This document shows, in pieces, positions 26,549 through 35,136 of a stretch of DNA of 64,000 nt. Made by a program: the position numbers and the translations under genes. Position 1 is the first letter of the stretch, and each line of letters begins with the position of its first letter. Source of the DNA: Christensenella sp. UBA4263 (GTDB taxonomy: Bacteria; Bacillota; Clostridia; Christensenellales; Aristaeellaceae); the NCBI GenBank assembly GCA_002395225.1, contig DGWH01000165.1, forward strand, positions 1 through 64,000. Direction: 5' to 3'. The notes below the pieces were generated by a model. The model did no database searches and had not been told where the DNA came from. It saw only the letters and a list, made by a program, of their open reading frames with translations.

Positions 26549-27865
26549 ATGTCAGTTCTCAAAACACACTCAGGCATAAAAAAAACAGCCCTGGTATTCA
26601 TGGTTATTGCTCTCTGCCTGCTTTCCAATATGGTTCAGGTGCTGATTGACACGCCCGAAATGCGCGAACACGCTTCCGCCGCGGTCGATATTATTTATCA
26701 GCAGGAAGCCTCTCCTACCCTCATCGGCGGATTCAGCAGTGCGCGTCTCGACAACTACACTTCATGCCTGATCGTCAAAACAGCCGCTTATGTTGGCCCA
26801 GAATCATTCTGGCAAAGAGCCTTCGGAGGGCTCCGTGTTGACCTGCCCATTACGGAGGATGTTGACGGATGGGGCGCCTTCTGCACTTATGCAACCGGTT
26901 ATGATTCCCCTACCGGCGGTCTTTCCTACAGCAGATATTGGCATGGATATATGCTGCCCCTTCGTCTTCTTTTTTCAGCAACAACATTTACCAATATTCA
27001 GATGTTTTTCTACGGAGTTGTTCTGTTTCTGAGCCTTTTGCTGTTTCTCAGTCTGCACAAAAACCATCTTTCTTCCCTGATCTTCCCTCTTGCACTGGCT
27101 CTCTTTATCATGATGCCTGCTGCTCTGGGCATCTGCCTTCAATATGTCCCCGTCAGTATCATCTGTCTGCTTTCGTGTTTACTGTTATCCGGCCACTATG
27201 ATCATATCCGCATCTTTCCCGGAAATACCTTTTTCTTTGGAATAATTGGTTTGCTGACCTGCTATTACGATCTTCTGACCTTCCCGATGATCACGCTGTG
27301 TATGCCGCTTGTTATTCTGATCCATCAAATGATTGTCCGTAAAGAGCCACAGCCATTCCTTCATATCCTGTATTGTGTCATAGCCTGGTGCATTGGTTTT
27401 TTTGGCTTCTGGATGCTGAAGTTTATTCTGAATGCTTTTCTGTATGGATCTTACAACGCAATGAATGTCATCCAGCAAATAAAGCTTCGGACCTCCTCCC
27501 AGTCAAACGGAACAAGCTTTTCTCGTCTGGATTCACTCATCTCTAATATCTACGTGCTCCTTGACAAAGATCTTTACCGTTTCCTCTTTATCACATTTAT
27601 CGCCTATGAAATGATTCATATACTCTGTTCTGTGAAAAAGAACACTTTTCGAGTCACTCCTGCCGCTTTATTGTTTCTGATTCCCGGAGTGATTCCTGTC
27701 ATCTGGATGCTCCTGACCAGCAATCACATCCATGATCACTATTACTACACCTATCGAAATCTTGCCGGAACAATCATGGCTTTCTGCATGTTTATTGAAA
27801 CACTTTTCATGCATTCCAGGTCTGATTTTTCCCCGTGTGTTTCAGAAAAGACTCAAACCGATTAA
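26549..27865 (+). CDS. Unplaced polytopic membrane protein, GT-C-like layout
   Basis: This 438-residue protein has one N-terminal membrane segment, an extracellular stretch of about 100 residues (DIIYQQEASPTLIGGF, then SARLDNYTSCLIV), then LSYSRYWHGYMLPLRLLFS and eight or more membrane segments. Near the C-terminus is HIHDHYYYTYRN. The large first extracellular loop with acids, followed by a YWHG motif and a His-rich late loop, suggests a GT-C-like enzyme, but I cannot assign a family. AAGGAG precedes the ATG. A terminator follows at 28030. Confidence 0.65.
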   Translation: MSVLKTHSGIKKTALVFMVIALCLLSNMVQVLIDTPEMREHASAAVDIIYQQEASPTLIGGFSSARLDNYTSCLIVKTAAYVGPESFWQRAFGGLRVDLPITEDVDGWGAFCTYATGYDSPTGGLSYSRYWHGYMLPLRLLFSATTFTNIQMFFYGVVLFLSLLLFLSLHKNHLSSLIFPLALALFIMMPAALGICLQYVPVSIICLLSCLLLSGHYDHIRIFPGNTFFFGIIGLLTCYYDLLTFPMITLCMPLVILIHQMIVRKEPQPFLHILYCVIAWCIGFFGFWMLKFILNAFLYGSYNAMNVIQQIKLRTSSQSNGTSFSRLDSLISNIYVLLDKDLYRFLFITFIAYEMIHILCSVKKNTFRVTPAALLFLIPGVIPVIWMLLTSNHIHDHYYYTYRNLAGTIMAFCMFIETLFMHSRSDFSPCVSEKTQTD

Positions 27866-28029
27866 TCCAAAAGGACACCGTTTCTCCCGGCCGCACCAGA
27901 AACCCATTTTGGAGGATACAAACCGTATAAACAGTCCTTTGGCCATACCGGGTCTGCGTGAACGTTTATCACTTTCTGTGTTCTGACGAATGCGTGGTTA
28001 TGTCCCCGCCATATTCAGTGAGGTACACC

Positions 28030-28058
28030 GGGCTCTCGTGGTATCGAGAGCCCTTTTT
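28030..28058 (+). terminator. Intrinsic terminator
   Basis: GGGCTCTCG (28030-28038) pairs perfectly with CGAGAGCCC (28045-28053), followed by five T. It ends the plus-strand run that begins with the glucokinase gene. Confidence 0.88.
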
Positions 28059-28089
28059 GCATTCTCTCTTAACGCATCTCATCCGACAA

Positions 28090-29718
28090 TCAATCATCCG
28101 TATAATACAGGGTCAATGCGCCATCTTTTTTAGTTTTAAACCCTTCTCTCTGAAAATATCCATACGTCCAGTCCGGAACCTCTCGAAATAAATACATTGC
28201 CTTTTTCCCATGTTGTTTCACACATGCATCAATCCCGTAATAATCCACTCCGAATTTCCATCTGCCGTATTCTTTAATCCATTGATCCGTTGAAAAATTA
28301 AACTCATACGGGGATTTCAATTCTGAGGTAATATATCCCGGATAATATCTTTCCGTTGTATAGATGTCCTTATCCATCAGCGAATCGGATTGTTTTACAA
28401 ATTCTGTTATCTCCGGAAAGCGATAGGCCCAGAATGTTGTCGGCTTATGATATACAAAATAATAATGAACAAAATGTATAGAATACGCGCCATATACAAA
28501 CAAAACAATGATTCCCAGGCACTGTCTCCACTTACTTTTTCCTATGTTTTTGATAAAATAACATAATCCCAATGTTATATAAAACATCGTTGCGAAAAAG
28601 ATAGCATTAATTTTGTTTGTGTTTGGATTGCTGTACAGATCATTGTTTTTCCCCAACAACAATCCTACAACAAACACACTGGCAAACCAGGCAAATACAT
28701 ACAGCGATGGTTTCCATTTTTCTTTGCTTCCCCAAAAGAGCAATTGAACATGTTTCAACAGTCCGATGATAAAAAAAGGAACGGATATGGGATAAAACGT
28801 CCAGTATCGTTTGATCGTATTATAATCAAGCCAGTCATACAGAAGCATCGATTTTATCGTGAGAAAAAGGTTCTGCGGGATATTTGACAGCGTTATCTCA
28901 TTTGAGCGATATCCGATAAGCCTGGTAACCGTAAATATACCGAGCTTTATTTCATTTTTGTCAAAGATATTCACATATTGTTCTAATAGCAATGGTATTG
29001 CCAGAATAAAGAGCGGGAGAAAAAACAGGACACATTCGCGCATCCGCATCATTTTGTTTTTGTAAATGCTGACCGATGAGAACAGTAAAAACAAAGGAAT
29101 GACAAGATATGAAATAGCATATGTATATAGTGTTACACCCCAGGCAAGACCCGACAGGAAAAATAGAACAGGCTTGCGCCTTTGAAAAGTAGCCAGTGTT
29201 ACATACAGCGAAAACGTGGAAAATCCCAGCATAAGCAGGCTTTCAAGTCCAAGTCTTCCCGACAATTGTGTGTATGGAGAAAAGCCGTAAATCAGTACAT
29301 AGATCAGAATTGCCGTCTTTTTGGTGCCAAGGTTCCAGTTTTCCTTCCAAACCAAATGGATTATTCCAATCCCGCCAAACAACAAGAAGAAGGAAGAAAT
29401 TAACGCTGGTACCCGAATAGTCACTTGAGTAAAGCCAAAGAACGCAAATATCGGAACTAACAAATACGTGTATAATGCATTTTGTCCGCTTCCGTAGTTA
29501 AGGAAATACACAGGCCAGCTGATTCTCCATCTGTCTACTCCATAATGCAGCAGTGACCATGCATCATAGCCCGCTCCAATTTCATCAAATTGGTTTCCTG
29601 CAGGTATCGAACCAATCCTGAATACTTTGATCAAAACAGACACACACAGTGCGACAACGATTGCAACATTCATTATTTTGCTTCTATGCATTTTTCGACA
29701 TCCCATCAAATATCCCAT
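28090..29718 (-). CDS. ArnT/PMT-like membrane glycosyltransferase
   Basis: This is a 542-residue protein with about twelve membrane segments. First-loop motif AGNQFDEIGAGYDAWSLL (40-57) keeps the Asp-Glu pair, and WPVYFLNYGSGQNALYTYL and SPYTQLSGRLGLES follow. It is the most canonical of the four ArnT-like proteins here together with the one at 16955. It is markedly AT-rich compared with its neighbours. The start is uncertain, with several ATGs within the first 16 residues and no strong ribosome site. It follows the frameshifted methyltransferase on the same strand. Confidence 0.75.
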   Translation of the reverse strand: MGYLMGCRKMHRSKIMNVAIVVALCVSVLIKVFRIGSIPAGNQFDEIGAGYDAWSLLHYGVDRWRISWPVYFLNYGSGQNALYTYLLVPIFAFFGFTQVTIRVPALISSFFLLFGGIGIIHLVWKENWNLGTKKTAILIYVLIYGFSPYTQLSGRLGLESLLMLGFSTFSLYVTLATFQRRKPVLFFLSGLAWGVTLYTYAISYLVIPLFLLFSSVSIYKNKMMRMRECVLFFLPLFILAIPLLLEQYVNIFDKNEIKLGIFTVTRLIGYRSNEITLSNIPQNLFLTIKSMLLYDWLDYNTIKRYWTFYPISVPFFIIGLLKHVQLLFWGSKEKWKPSLYVFAWFASVFVVGLLLGKNNDLYSNPNTNKINAIFFATMFYITLGLCYFIKNIGKSKWRQCLGIIVLFVYGAYSIHFVHYYFVYHKPTTFWAYRFPEITEFVKQSDSLMDKDIYTTERYYPGYITSELKSPYEFNFSTDQWIKEYGRWKFGVDYYGIDACVKQHGKKAMYLFREVPDWTYGYFQREGFKTKKDGALTLYYTDD

Positions 29719-29771
29719 GTCTGTCAGTACAATACATCCGGCCTGCCATTTACAGCATATACCCTGGCCGA

Positions 29772-30595
29772 TTATCCTTCACGCTTAGCTTCCGTCTTAA
29801 TCTTGCACAGGAAAATCGTATCCTCCGGAATCAAGCCCATACGCATGTATTCTGCCTGAGGCATCTGCTCTTTGACAATCAGCGGCTTCACTTCAAATCC
29901 AAAGTCAGCCAGCCGTTCAGCACTGTCTGTCCCATACAATCTGACATGATCTTCCTGTCCGTAATGATTCAGGCGATCTTGAGGCGAAACAATTTCAGTG
30001 TCCTCAAATGTCTTACGTTCCAGGCACATCGGGAAAGAGATAAACAGTACTCCATCCGACTTAAGTACCCTTCGGATCTCTTCCATCGCTTTCTTCTCAT
30101 CCGGCACATGTTCAAGAACATGATTGATAATAAAGTAATCAAAGCTCTCATCTTCGAACTGGTGCATATCTGTTACATCGACTTTTACATCCGAATAAAT
30201 CTGCTCCAGGTCACCTGTCAGATATTCCATCGGCGCCAGACTGCTGCTTTTCTCCCTGATCCTTTTTTTGATTCCCGGTTCAGCTGCAATATGCATGATT
30301 TTCAGGAACCGCTTTCTTTCCGAGGACAAAATATCCGAATACCGGAGCAGCACTTCATAAACCCAGCGGAAACGATCGTGTGAAAAACATCTGAGCATTC
30401 ACAGTGTTGTCTCACGCCGGAACCAATCATCGAAAACGCAACTTTACTCTTCGTTCCATATGACATAAAAAATCGAGATGTTGATCCGCACAGATTGCAA
30501 TAGTATTGATCACCATCCAGAAAGCCGGGGATTTTCCCGAGCATTTTTACACCGTAATATCTGAGTTTCCATTTTGCCTTTCCAAATGTATTCAT
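29772..30595 (-). pseudogene. SAM-dependent methyltransferase, interrupted by a frameshift
   Basis: Two overlapping frames form one protein. The N-terminal frame starts at the ATG at 30595 (behind GGAGAGG) and encodes YYCNLCGS and RQHCEC before running out of frame. The C-terminal frame (29772 to about 30398) resumes with RCFSHDRFRWVY, HIAAEPGIKKR, the motif FDYFIINHVLEHVPDEK and VLKSDGVLFISFP. Paired cysteine motifs followed by a class I methyltransferase fold are a known arrangement. Adding one base near 30395 would join the frames as CECS-RCFSHDRFRW. It is a recent pseudogene, a sequencing error or a programmed frameshift; I favour one of the first two. Confidence 0.75.
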
Positions 30596-30680
30596 CACCT
30601 ATCACCTCTCCATCTTCTGCAGGTGCACGAAAATCGCATCCGCTACAGGCCATAGCTTCCCTATCTTATTAAGTGGCAAA

Positions 30681-30710
30681 GAGACCCCCACTTCATAAAG
30701 CGGGGGTCTC
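30681..30710. repeat. Strong GC-rich hairpin, possible mobile-element end
   Basis: GAGACCCCC (30681-30689) pairs with GGGGGTCTC (30702-30710). The stem extends by CTT/AAG after one mismatch to a CATA loop. Neither strand has a good T-run. Such hairpins occur at IS200/IS605-type ends and in MITE-like repeats, but no transposase is nearby. Confidence 0.45.
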
Positions 30711-30878
30711 ACAGACGCCCATCCAGAGCCAGAATTCGAAATTGCCAAGATGCTTTTCTTCAACCCATTTTGTTTTCGATGCTCCATAATGGGTTTCATG
30801 GTTCCCCTTCCGGATACATTCCTCATCCGGACGGAAAACCCCATCATTAAACCAATCGTCCTGTTCACAATCATCCGG
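30693..30878 (-). other. Open frame without a start codon
   Basis: A 61-codon frame opens just after a TAG at 30881-30879 and ends in a TGA inside the hairpin at 30681-30710. It reads like real protein (for example DDWFNDGVFRPDEE, KTKWVEEKHLGNFEFW), with two cysteines and many charged and aromatic residues. An ATG lies only three codons before the TAG. It could be the remnant of a mobile-element gene or of a small ORF. I do not recognise it. Otherwise the 30596-30915 spacer holds no gene I can support. Confidence 0.3.
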
Positions 30879-30915
30879 CTAATTCTTCATAACCGTTTTT
30901 CCGAAAATATACAAA

Positions 30916-32592
30916 TTAATTTCCAGCTCCAAGAAGGATCTGAATATCCTGTTTTAGGTTCTGATCAAGCATCAGCTTAAAAAGAACGCCTGTCAGATTC
31001 GTCGTAACCTGTTTTTGCACTGTATCCATTGTTTTTTCATCGGCAGCAAATGCGTTTACCGTCTCTCCATCGGGGATGGAAATCGTTGTTTCTGCGGCTT
31101 CCTGTTTCATTTCCAGCCGTGTCTGAATTGTCGTTTCGCCGAAAATCTGCAGTTCTGTCACTGCCTCGTAAGAAAAATCTGATCCGGTCGTTTTCACAAG
31201 TCCTTCATGCTTTGCTGCAATTGCAGGGATGTCTTCTCCAAGGTGAAGAATCAGTTCTCCGTTTCCGACCGTCTTTTCGCCATAAACACCCTCCTCAACT
31301 AACCCGGTGTCATACGTCCACTCGCCGGAAATTCCAAAACCTGACGTCACTTTTTTATCCCGGTCCACTATCGAAAGATCTCCATCAATGGTGTTTGCGT
31401 TATGCCCGCCAACATCCTCGCCATCAAAATGACGATAGTCTCCGATCACCCGATCAGAATCTGAGATCTGCAGTTCACCATGGGAGGTTGTCAGTTTCTG
31501 CCAGTTTTCATCCGTCTTTACTGAATAAGTAAACGTTCCCTCGTATGGAAGACTCTCTGTAAATTTAGGAAGAACCGCGTCCAAACCGACAAAATCGCTG
31601 TAATCATCATAGCTGACGGTCAAAAGAAGATCGACATCCAGGCTTTCTTCCCAGATTTTATCAGCAAACCTGGTAAACTTCTTGAAGAAGTATGAAATAT
31701 CACTGTACTGACAAGGCTCATTTCCGTTCTGAATCGCATGTGTCGGTTCAACAAAGTCCTCTGCAGGATCAATATTCACCTGCGGGAACATCGCATCAAC
31801 AACATTTCTTACCTGAAGACGGGTAACCCCTTTTTCTGCCAGAACATCCGCCAGCGCATGCTGGAATTCGCCTCCCTGCCAGTCAAGGTTCGTCGCCACA
31901 TTCCAGAGAAGTGAGCCAAACTGACCGGCTCCAACCTTTCCGATCATGCGCTCTGCCACTTCATTGCGGGTATCCGTCGGTTCGAAATACGTGGAATCAA
32001 ATACATACATCTCACCATCAGCCTCAATCTGGCTATGGCTGACCCATCCCAGAACCGCCTGAGCAAGCATCATCATGACTTCGGAAGAAGTGATTCTTAA
32101 ACGTTCATCTGCCGGCAAATCACGAAAAGACGGATCCGTGCTCTGAATATCCGTGCCCATTGAAGCAATCATCTGCATCACGTCCATCCCCCCATAGGAA
32201 GGTGCTGCAGGCACCAGAAAAATCGTATCTCCCGTCAGATCTGTCATCACACGGTAAGAGCCATCCTCTGTCTGAACTGCTTTTGCATCAAATACCTGAG
32301 CAGCGCCTGCCCGGACAGTGGCCTGCAGGGACATCCGTCCCTCTTTCTGATAAGCAATTCCATCTATGGATACTTTTGACAGCAGGTCATTCAGTGCAGC
32401 CTGTTTGACATCCGGCTCATCGTCGAGTATCTGCCTGAGCGTCATGTGAAAGCTGACCTGGTTTCCCTGCTCCATGCTGGTCATAATCGCTGTTTTCGTC
32501 ATATCTCCCGCGGCATAGCTGCCCGATGCGCATGCGATTACCGGAAAAAGGAACAGCAATGCAAGCAAAAATGAAAGGAACTCTTTTCTCAT
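30916..32592 (-). CDS. Exported protein of unknown function, possible lipoprotein
   Basis: This is a 558-residue protein with an N-terminal signal; V-I-A-C at residues 18-21 fits a lipobox, and SYA a few residues later could be a signal peptidase I site. The rest is soluble, with alternating beta-like stretches (GELQISDSDRVIGDYRHF, GEWTYDTGL) and a C-terminal helical segment. I know no family for it. AAGGAGG precedes the ATG. It follows the exported protein at 32610 by 17 bases, and both lie directly after rimM, where trmD and rplS are usual. Confidence 0.75.
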   Translation of the reverse strand: MRKEFLSFLLALLFLFPVIACASGSYAAGDMTKTAIMTSMEQGNQVSFHMTLRQILDDEPDVKQAALNDLLSKVSIDGIAYQKEGRMSLQATVRAGAAQVFDAKAVQTEDGSYRVMTDLTGDTIFLVPAAPSYGGMDVMQMIASMGTDIQSTDPSFRDLPADERLRITSSEVMMMLAQAVLGWVSHSQIEADGEMYVFDSTYFEPTDTRNEVAERMIGKVGAGQFGSLLWNVATNLDWQGGEFQHALADVLAEKGVTRLQVRNVVDAMFPQVNIDPAEDFVEPTHAIQNGNEPCQYSDISYFFKKFTRFADKIWEESLDVDLLLTVSYDDYSDFVGLDAVLPKFTESLPYEGTFTYSVKTDENWQKLTTSHGELQISDSDRVIGDYRHFDGEDVGGHNANTIDGDLSIVDRDKKVTSGFGISGEWTYDTGLVEEGVYGEKTVGNGELILHLGEDIPAIAAKHEGLVKTTGSDFSYEAVTELQIFGETTIQTRLEMKQEAAETTISIPDGETVNAFAADEKTMDTVQKQVTTNLTGVLFKLMLDQNLKQDIQILLGAGN

Positions 32593-32609
32593 CTTATCCT
32601 CCTTAATGA

Positions 32610-33881
32610 TTATAGGCCCTGATTAACCTTGTTTCTGCTTCTGCTTTCCAGCATGTTGTAGAGTTTCCGGCTAATCTTTTCCATCACCGCTTCTGTTATC
32701 GCCCCGGCTTCTTCTCTGGTCACATATTTCCCGTTTTCCGGAATGAACACCGCTTTATCTTCTTTTCCAAGGCGAATGTCTGCCGACGCAATAATAACAT
32801 TTTTCCCATCCATTTTCAATTCAATCGACACATCGTCATGTAATTCGGAATATTCTCTCTCAGATTCGTTAGTCGCCAGGGAAAAGTTATTCTTCCATTC
32901 AATGCTTCCCGTATTCAGATGCCGCACCTTCAGTCCCGGTGTTTTATCCAGCCAGTTCATCGAAACCGTCCATCCGACCCGCTCAATCAGATCATTGTCT
33001 TCAAGTCTCCATTCATTTTTCACTTTCTGATTGATTCCGTATCTTACATCGTATCCGTTTCGTTTTCCCGTAATCGTAATCCTGCAGTTTCCGGAAACGG
33101 TTCCCCGCTGTTTATTCTGCTTTTCTGCCGCATTCTTTGATACCAGCTCGATATTCAGCAGATTTTCCGGATCTTTCTGTAACAGCAGTTCCAGATTGCC
33201 GGTACGGGCCTTTCCTTCCTTCACAGAGAGGTTTCCGCTGAGTGACCACGGTTCATCCTGACAGTAGAAAAAACCGCTTAAATCAAGACCTGTCAGTATT
33301 TGGTCTTCCGTCCGGTTTTCCGTAACAACGATGTTCCCGGCATTCAGTCCGTCAATTCTTCTGAAGAATTCGCCCGATCCGATATTTTCACTGACCTTTT
33401 TCAAATCGAATCCTGCCGGAAATGCCTCATTCAGCAGAAGCTGACAGATCGTCTCAAAACAGCTTCTGAACTGCGTCAAATCAGAAACAGTTTCCATTTC
33501 ACTTTCTGAAATGCGGTACTTTTCCCCATCTACCGCAAACAGCAGTTCTCCGTTTCTGAATGTATATGCACATTCTGACAGCGGTTCATCCCCCGCGCTC
33601 ACCTGAACCGAGGTAACTTCCTCGCCGCCTGCCTTTCTGGTTGAAACATCGATTTGAATCAACGAAAGAATATTCTGCAGCACCGTCAGGTCACGAATAT
33701 AGAACAGTTCCTCCACAGAGCCGCTTGCATGGACTGACAGGGATTTTTCTGAGAAATCCTGTCCCAGCCACCCGGCCAGGCCCGGCGACACACACTGCGG
33801 GGATGGCAGTGTCATGTTTTCTGCTCCCGCCGAACAGACAAACAGCCAAATGACGCAGAGCGTCAGCAGAATCCTTTTCAT
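32610..33881 (-). CDS. Exported protein of unknown function
   Basis: This is a 423-residue protein with a signal peptide (MKRILLTLCVIWLFV... ending CSAGA-EN). The mature part is soluble and beta-rich, with stretches such as GNLSVKEGKARTGNLELLL and GNCRITITGKRNGYDVRYG, and a helical C-terminus. It shares with the protein at 30916 the general plan of signal, beta repeats and helical tail, but clear homology cannot be claimed by eye. I use the ATG at 33881, behind AAGGGAAG and only seven bases after the rimM stop, so the two are coupled. Confidence 0.75.
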   Translation of the reverse strand: MKRILLTLCVIWLFVCSAGAENMTLPSPQCVSPGLAGWLGQDFSEKSLSVHASGSVEELFYIRDLTVLQNILSLIQIDVSTRKAGGEEVTSVQVSAGDEPLSECAYTFRNGELLFAVDGEKYRISESEMETVSDLTQFRSCFETICQLLLNEAFPAGFDLKKVSENIGSGEFFRRIDGLNAGNIVVTENRTEDQILTGLDLSGFFYCQDEPWSLSGNLSVKEGKARTGNLELLLQKDPENLLNIELVSKNAAEKQNKQRGTVSGNCRITITGKRNGYDVRYGINQKVKNEWRLEDNDLIERVGWTVSMNWLDKTPGLKVRHLNTGSIEWKNNFSLATNESEREYSELHDDVSIELKMDGKNVIIASADIRLGKEDKAVFIPENGKYVTREEAGAITEAVMEKISRKLYNMLESRSRNKVNQGL

Positions 33882-33888
33882 GCTTCCC

Positions 33889-34437
33889 TTAGTCATCCCG
33901 TACTTCCGGACTGTCCGGCCACAATGCGATCTCCTGCAGCACCTCTGAATCAAGAACAATAACCCCTGCATCAACATCGACGCTCCGAATCACACGGCGC
34001 AAAGCAGGCATCATCATCTCTCCGCATTCGGTCATAAACACATAGACATCCGTATAGGGATTGGGGCTCTGAATATCTGTCAGTGTGCCTATTTCCTGAC
34101 CTTTTTCATCTTTGGCCTTGCAGCCAATCAGATCACAGATGAAATACTTGCCGTCTTCAAGCGAAATTGCCTCACTCCGGTCAACATAAATCAGCCTGCC
34201 CCTTACGGATTCTGCCATATTCCGGTCAGTGATCCCTTCCAACTGCAAATAGGCAAAATCCCCGTTTGCTCTGCCGGAAAGAACGCGTTTTTCTATGTAC
34301 TGATCATTTTCCTTCAGGTATACGGATTTCAGCCTGGAATACCTTGTCTTATCTTCGCTTTCTGCACGAACTTTCAGTTCTCCTTTTATTCCCTGAGGCT
34401 TAACAATTTCACCAATGAGCAGATACTGTGTCTTCAT
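33889..34437 (-). CDS. rimM: 16S rRNA processing protein RimM
   Basis: RimM binds ribosomal protein S19 and aids maturation of the 30S head. The 182-residue protein shows GEIVKPQGIKGELKV (9-23), a beta-barrel N domain, the linker YVDRSEAISLEDGKYF and the C-terminal PRC-barrel-like domain (IGTLTDI through DVYVF and MMPALRRVIRSVDV). The length is typical. It is 117 bases after khpA, with a hairpin between, and is followed by two exported-protein genes instead of trmD. Confidence 0.95.
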   Translation of the reverse strand: MKTQYLLIGEIVKPQGIKGELKVRAESEDKTRYSRLKSVYLKENDQYIEKRVLSGRANGDFAYLQLEGITDRNMAESVRGRLIYVDRSEAISLEDGKYFICDLIGCKAKDEKGQEIGTLTDIQSPNPYTDVYVFMTECGEMMMPALRRVIRSVDVDAGVIVLDSEVLQEIALWPDSPEVRDD

Positions 34438-34510
34438 CTCTCGCCTTCCAATTTATGTCGAGGTCCACGCCGGCTTCCGGTTCTCTCTGTTATTCCGCAG
34501 CAATAAAAAC

Positions 34511-34556
34511 CGGATTTAATGAATATGCCGCGCATTCCTGCGCGGCTCTATCCATT
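34511..34556. repeat. Extended hairpin between khpA and rimM
   Basis: GCCGCGCA (34527-34534) pairs with TGCGCGGC (34539-34546) around a four-base loop, and outer arms GGATTTAATG and CATTAATCC nearly pair as well. There is no T-run, so it is more likely a processing or stabilising hairpin than a terminator. Confidence 0.45.
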
Positions 34557-34785
34557 AATCCATAATTTCTACATATACGGGCTTCTCGCTTTTTGCACTG
34601 GCAGCTTTCACGACCGTCCGTATTGCTTTTGCAATACGTCCCTGTTTGCCGATCACCTTACCCATATCATCGGGGCCCACACGCAGCTCAATCACGGTGC
34701 TTGCCGGCTCCTCTACGGTACGGACATCAACCAGATCCGGATGATCTACCAGTGACTTTGCCATAAACCGAACCAGTTCTTCCAT
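34555..34785 (-). CDS. khpA: KH-domain RNA-binding protein KhpA
   Basis: KhpA is a small single-KH-domain RNA chaperone that partners KhpB/EloR in Firmicutes and influences cell-wall elongation. The 76-residue protein carries the KH loop GKVIGKQGRIAKAIRTVV. I start at the ATG at 34785; an upstream in-frame start at 34818 would overlap the rpsP stop region. It lies in the usual place between rpsP and rimM. YlqD, found in some bacilli, is absent. Confidence 0.93.
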   Translation of the reverse strand: MEELVRFMAKSLVDHPDLVDVRTVEEPASTVIELRVGPDDMGKVIGKQGRIAKAIRTVVKAASAKSEKPVYVEIMD

Positions 34786-34820
34786 AGGAATCCTGCCTTT
34801 CCGAGAACAGACTGCCAAGT

Positions 34821-35066
34821 TTACTTGGCAATGGCTCCCGTCTTCTTCAGCAGCCCGCGAACCGTATCCGTCGGCTGAGCACCGTTCTTAATCCACTGCT
34901 GGGCCTTCTCATTGTCAATCTTGAGCTCAACCGGATTGGAAACGGGATTGTAATATCCGATCTCATCGATAAAACGGCCATCGCGGGATGCGCGCTCATC
35001 TGCCACAACAATACGATAGAAAGGCTTCTTCTTCATGCCCATTCTCTTCATACGAATCTTAACCAT
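34821..35066 (-). CDS. rpsP: Ribosomal protein bS16
   Basis: This is an 81-residue 30S subunit protein opening [20 protein letters not shown], the diagnostic S16 N-terminus, followed by [13 protein letters not shown]. The ATG at 35066 is behind a perfect AAGGAGG. It lies between ffh and khpA in the conserved Gram-positive order. Confidence 0.97.
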   Translation of the reverse strand: MVKIRMKRMGMKKKPFYRIVVADERASRDGRFIDEIGYYNPVSNPVELKIDNEKAQQWIKNGAQPTDTVRGLLKKTGAIAK

Positions 35067-35136
35067 TGACTGTTTCCTCCTTACATTATGAAAACAAAGT
35101 GAAAATATATACCTCAATCAAGTGATTGTTGGCGTC

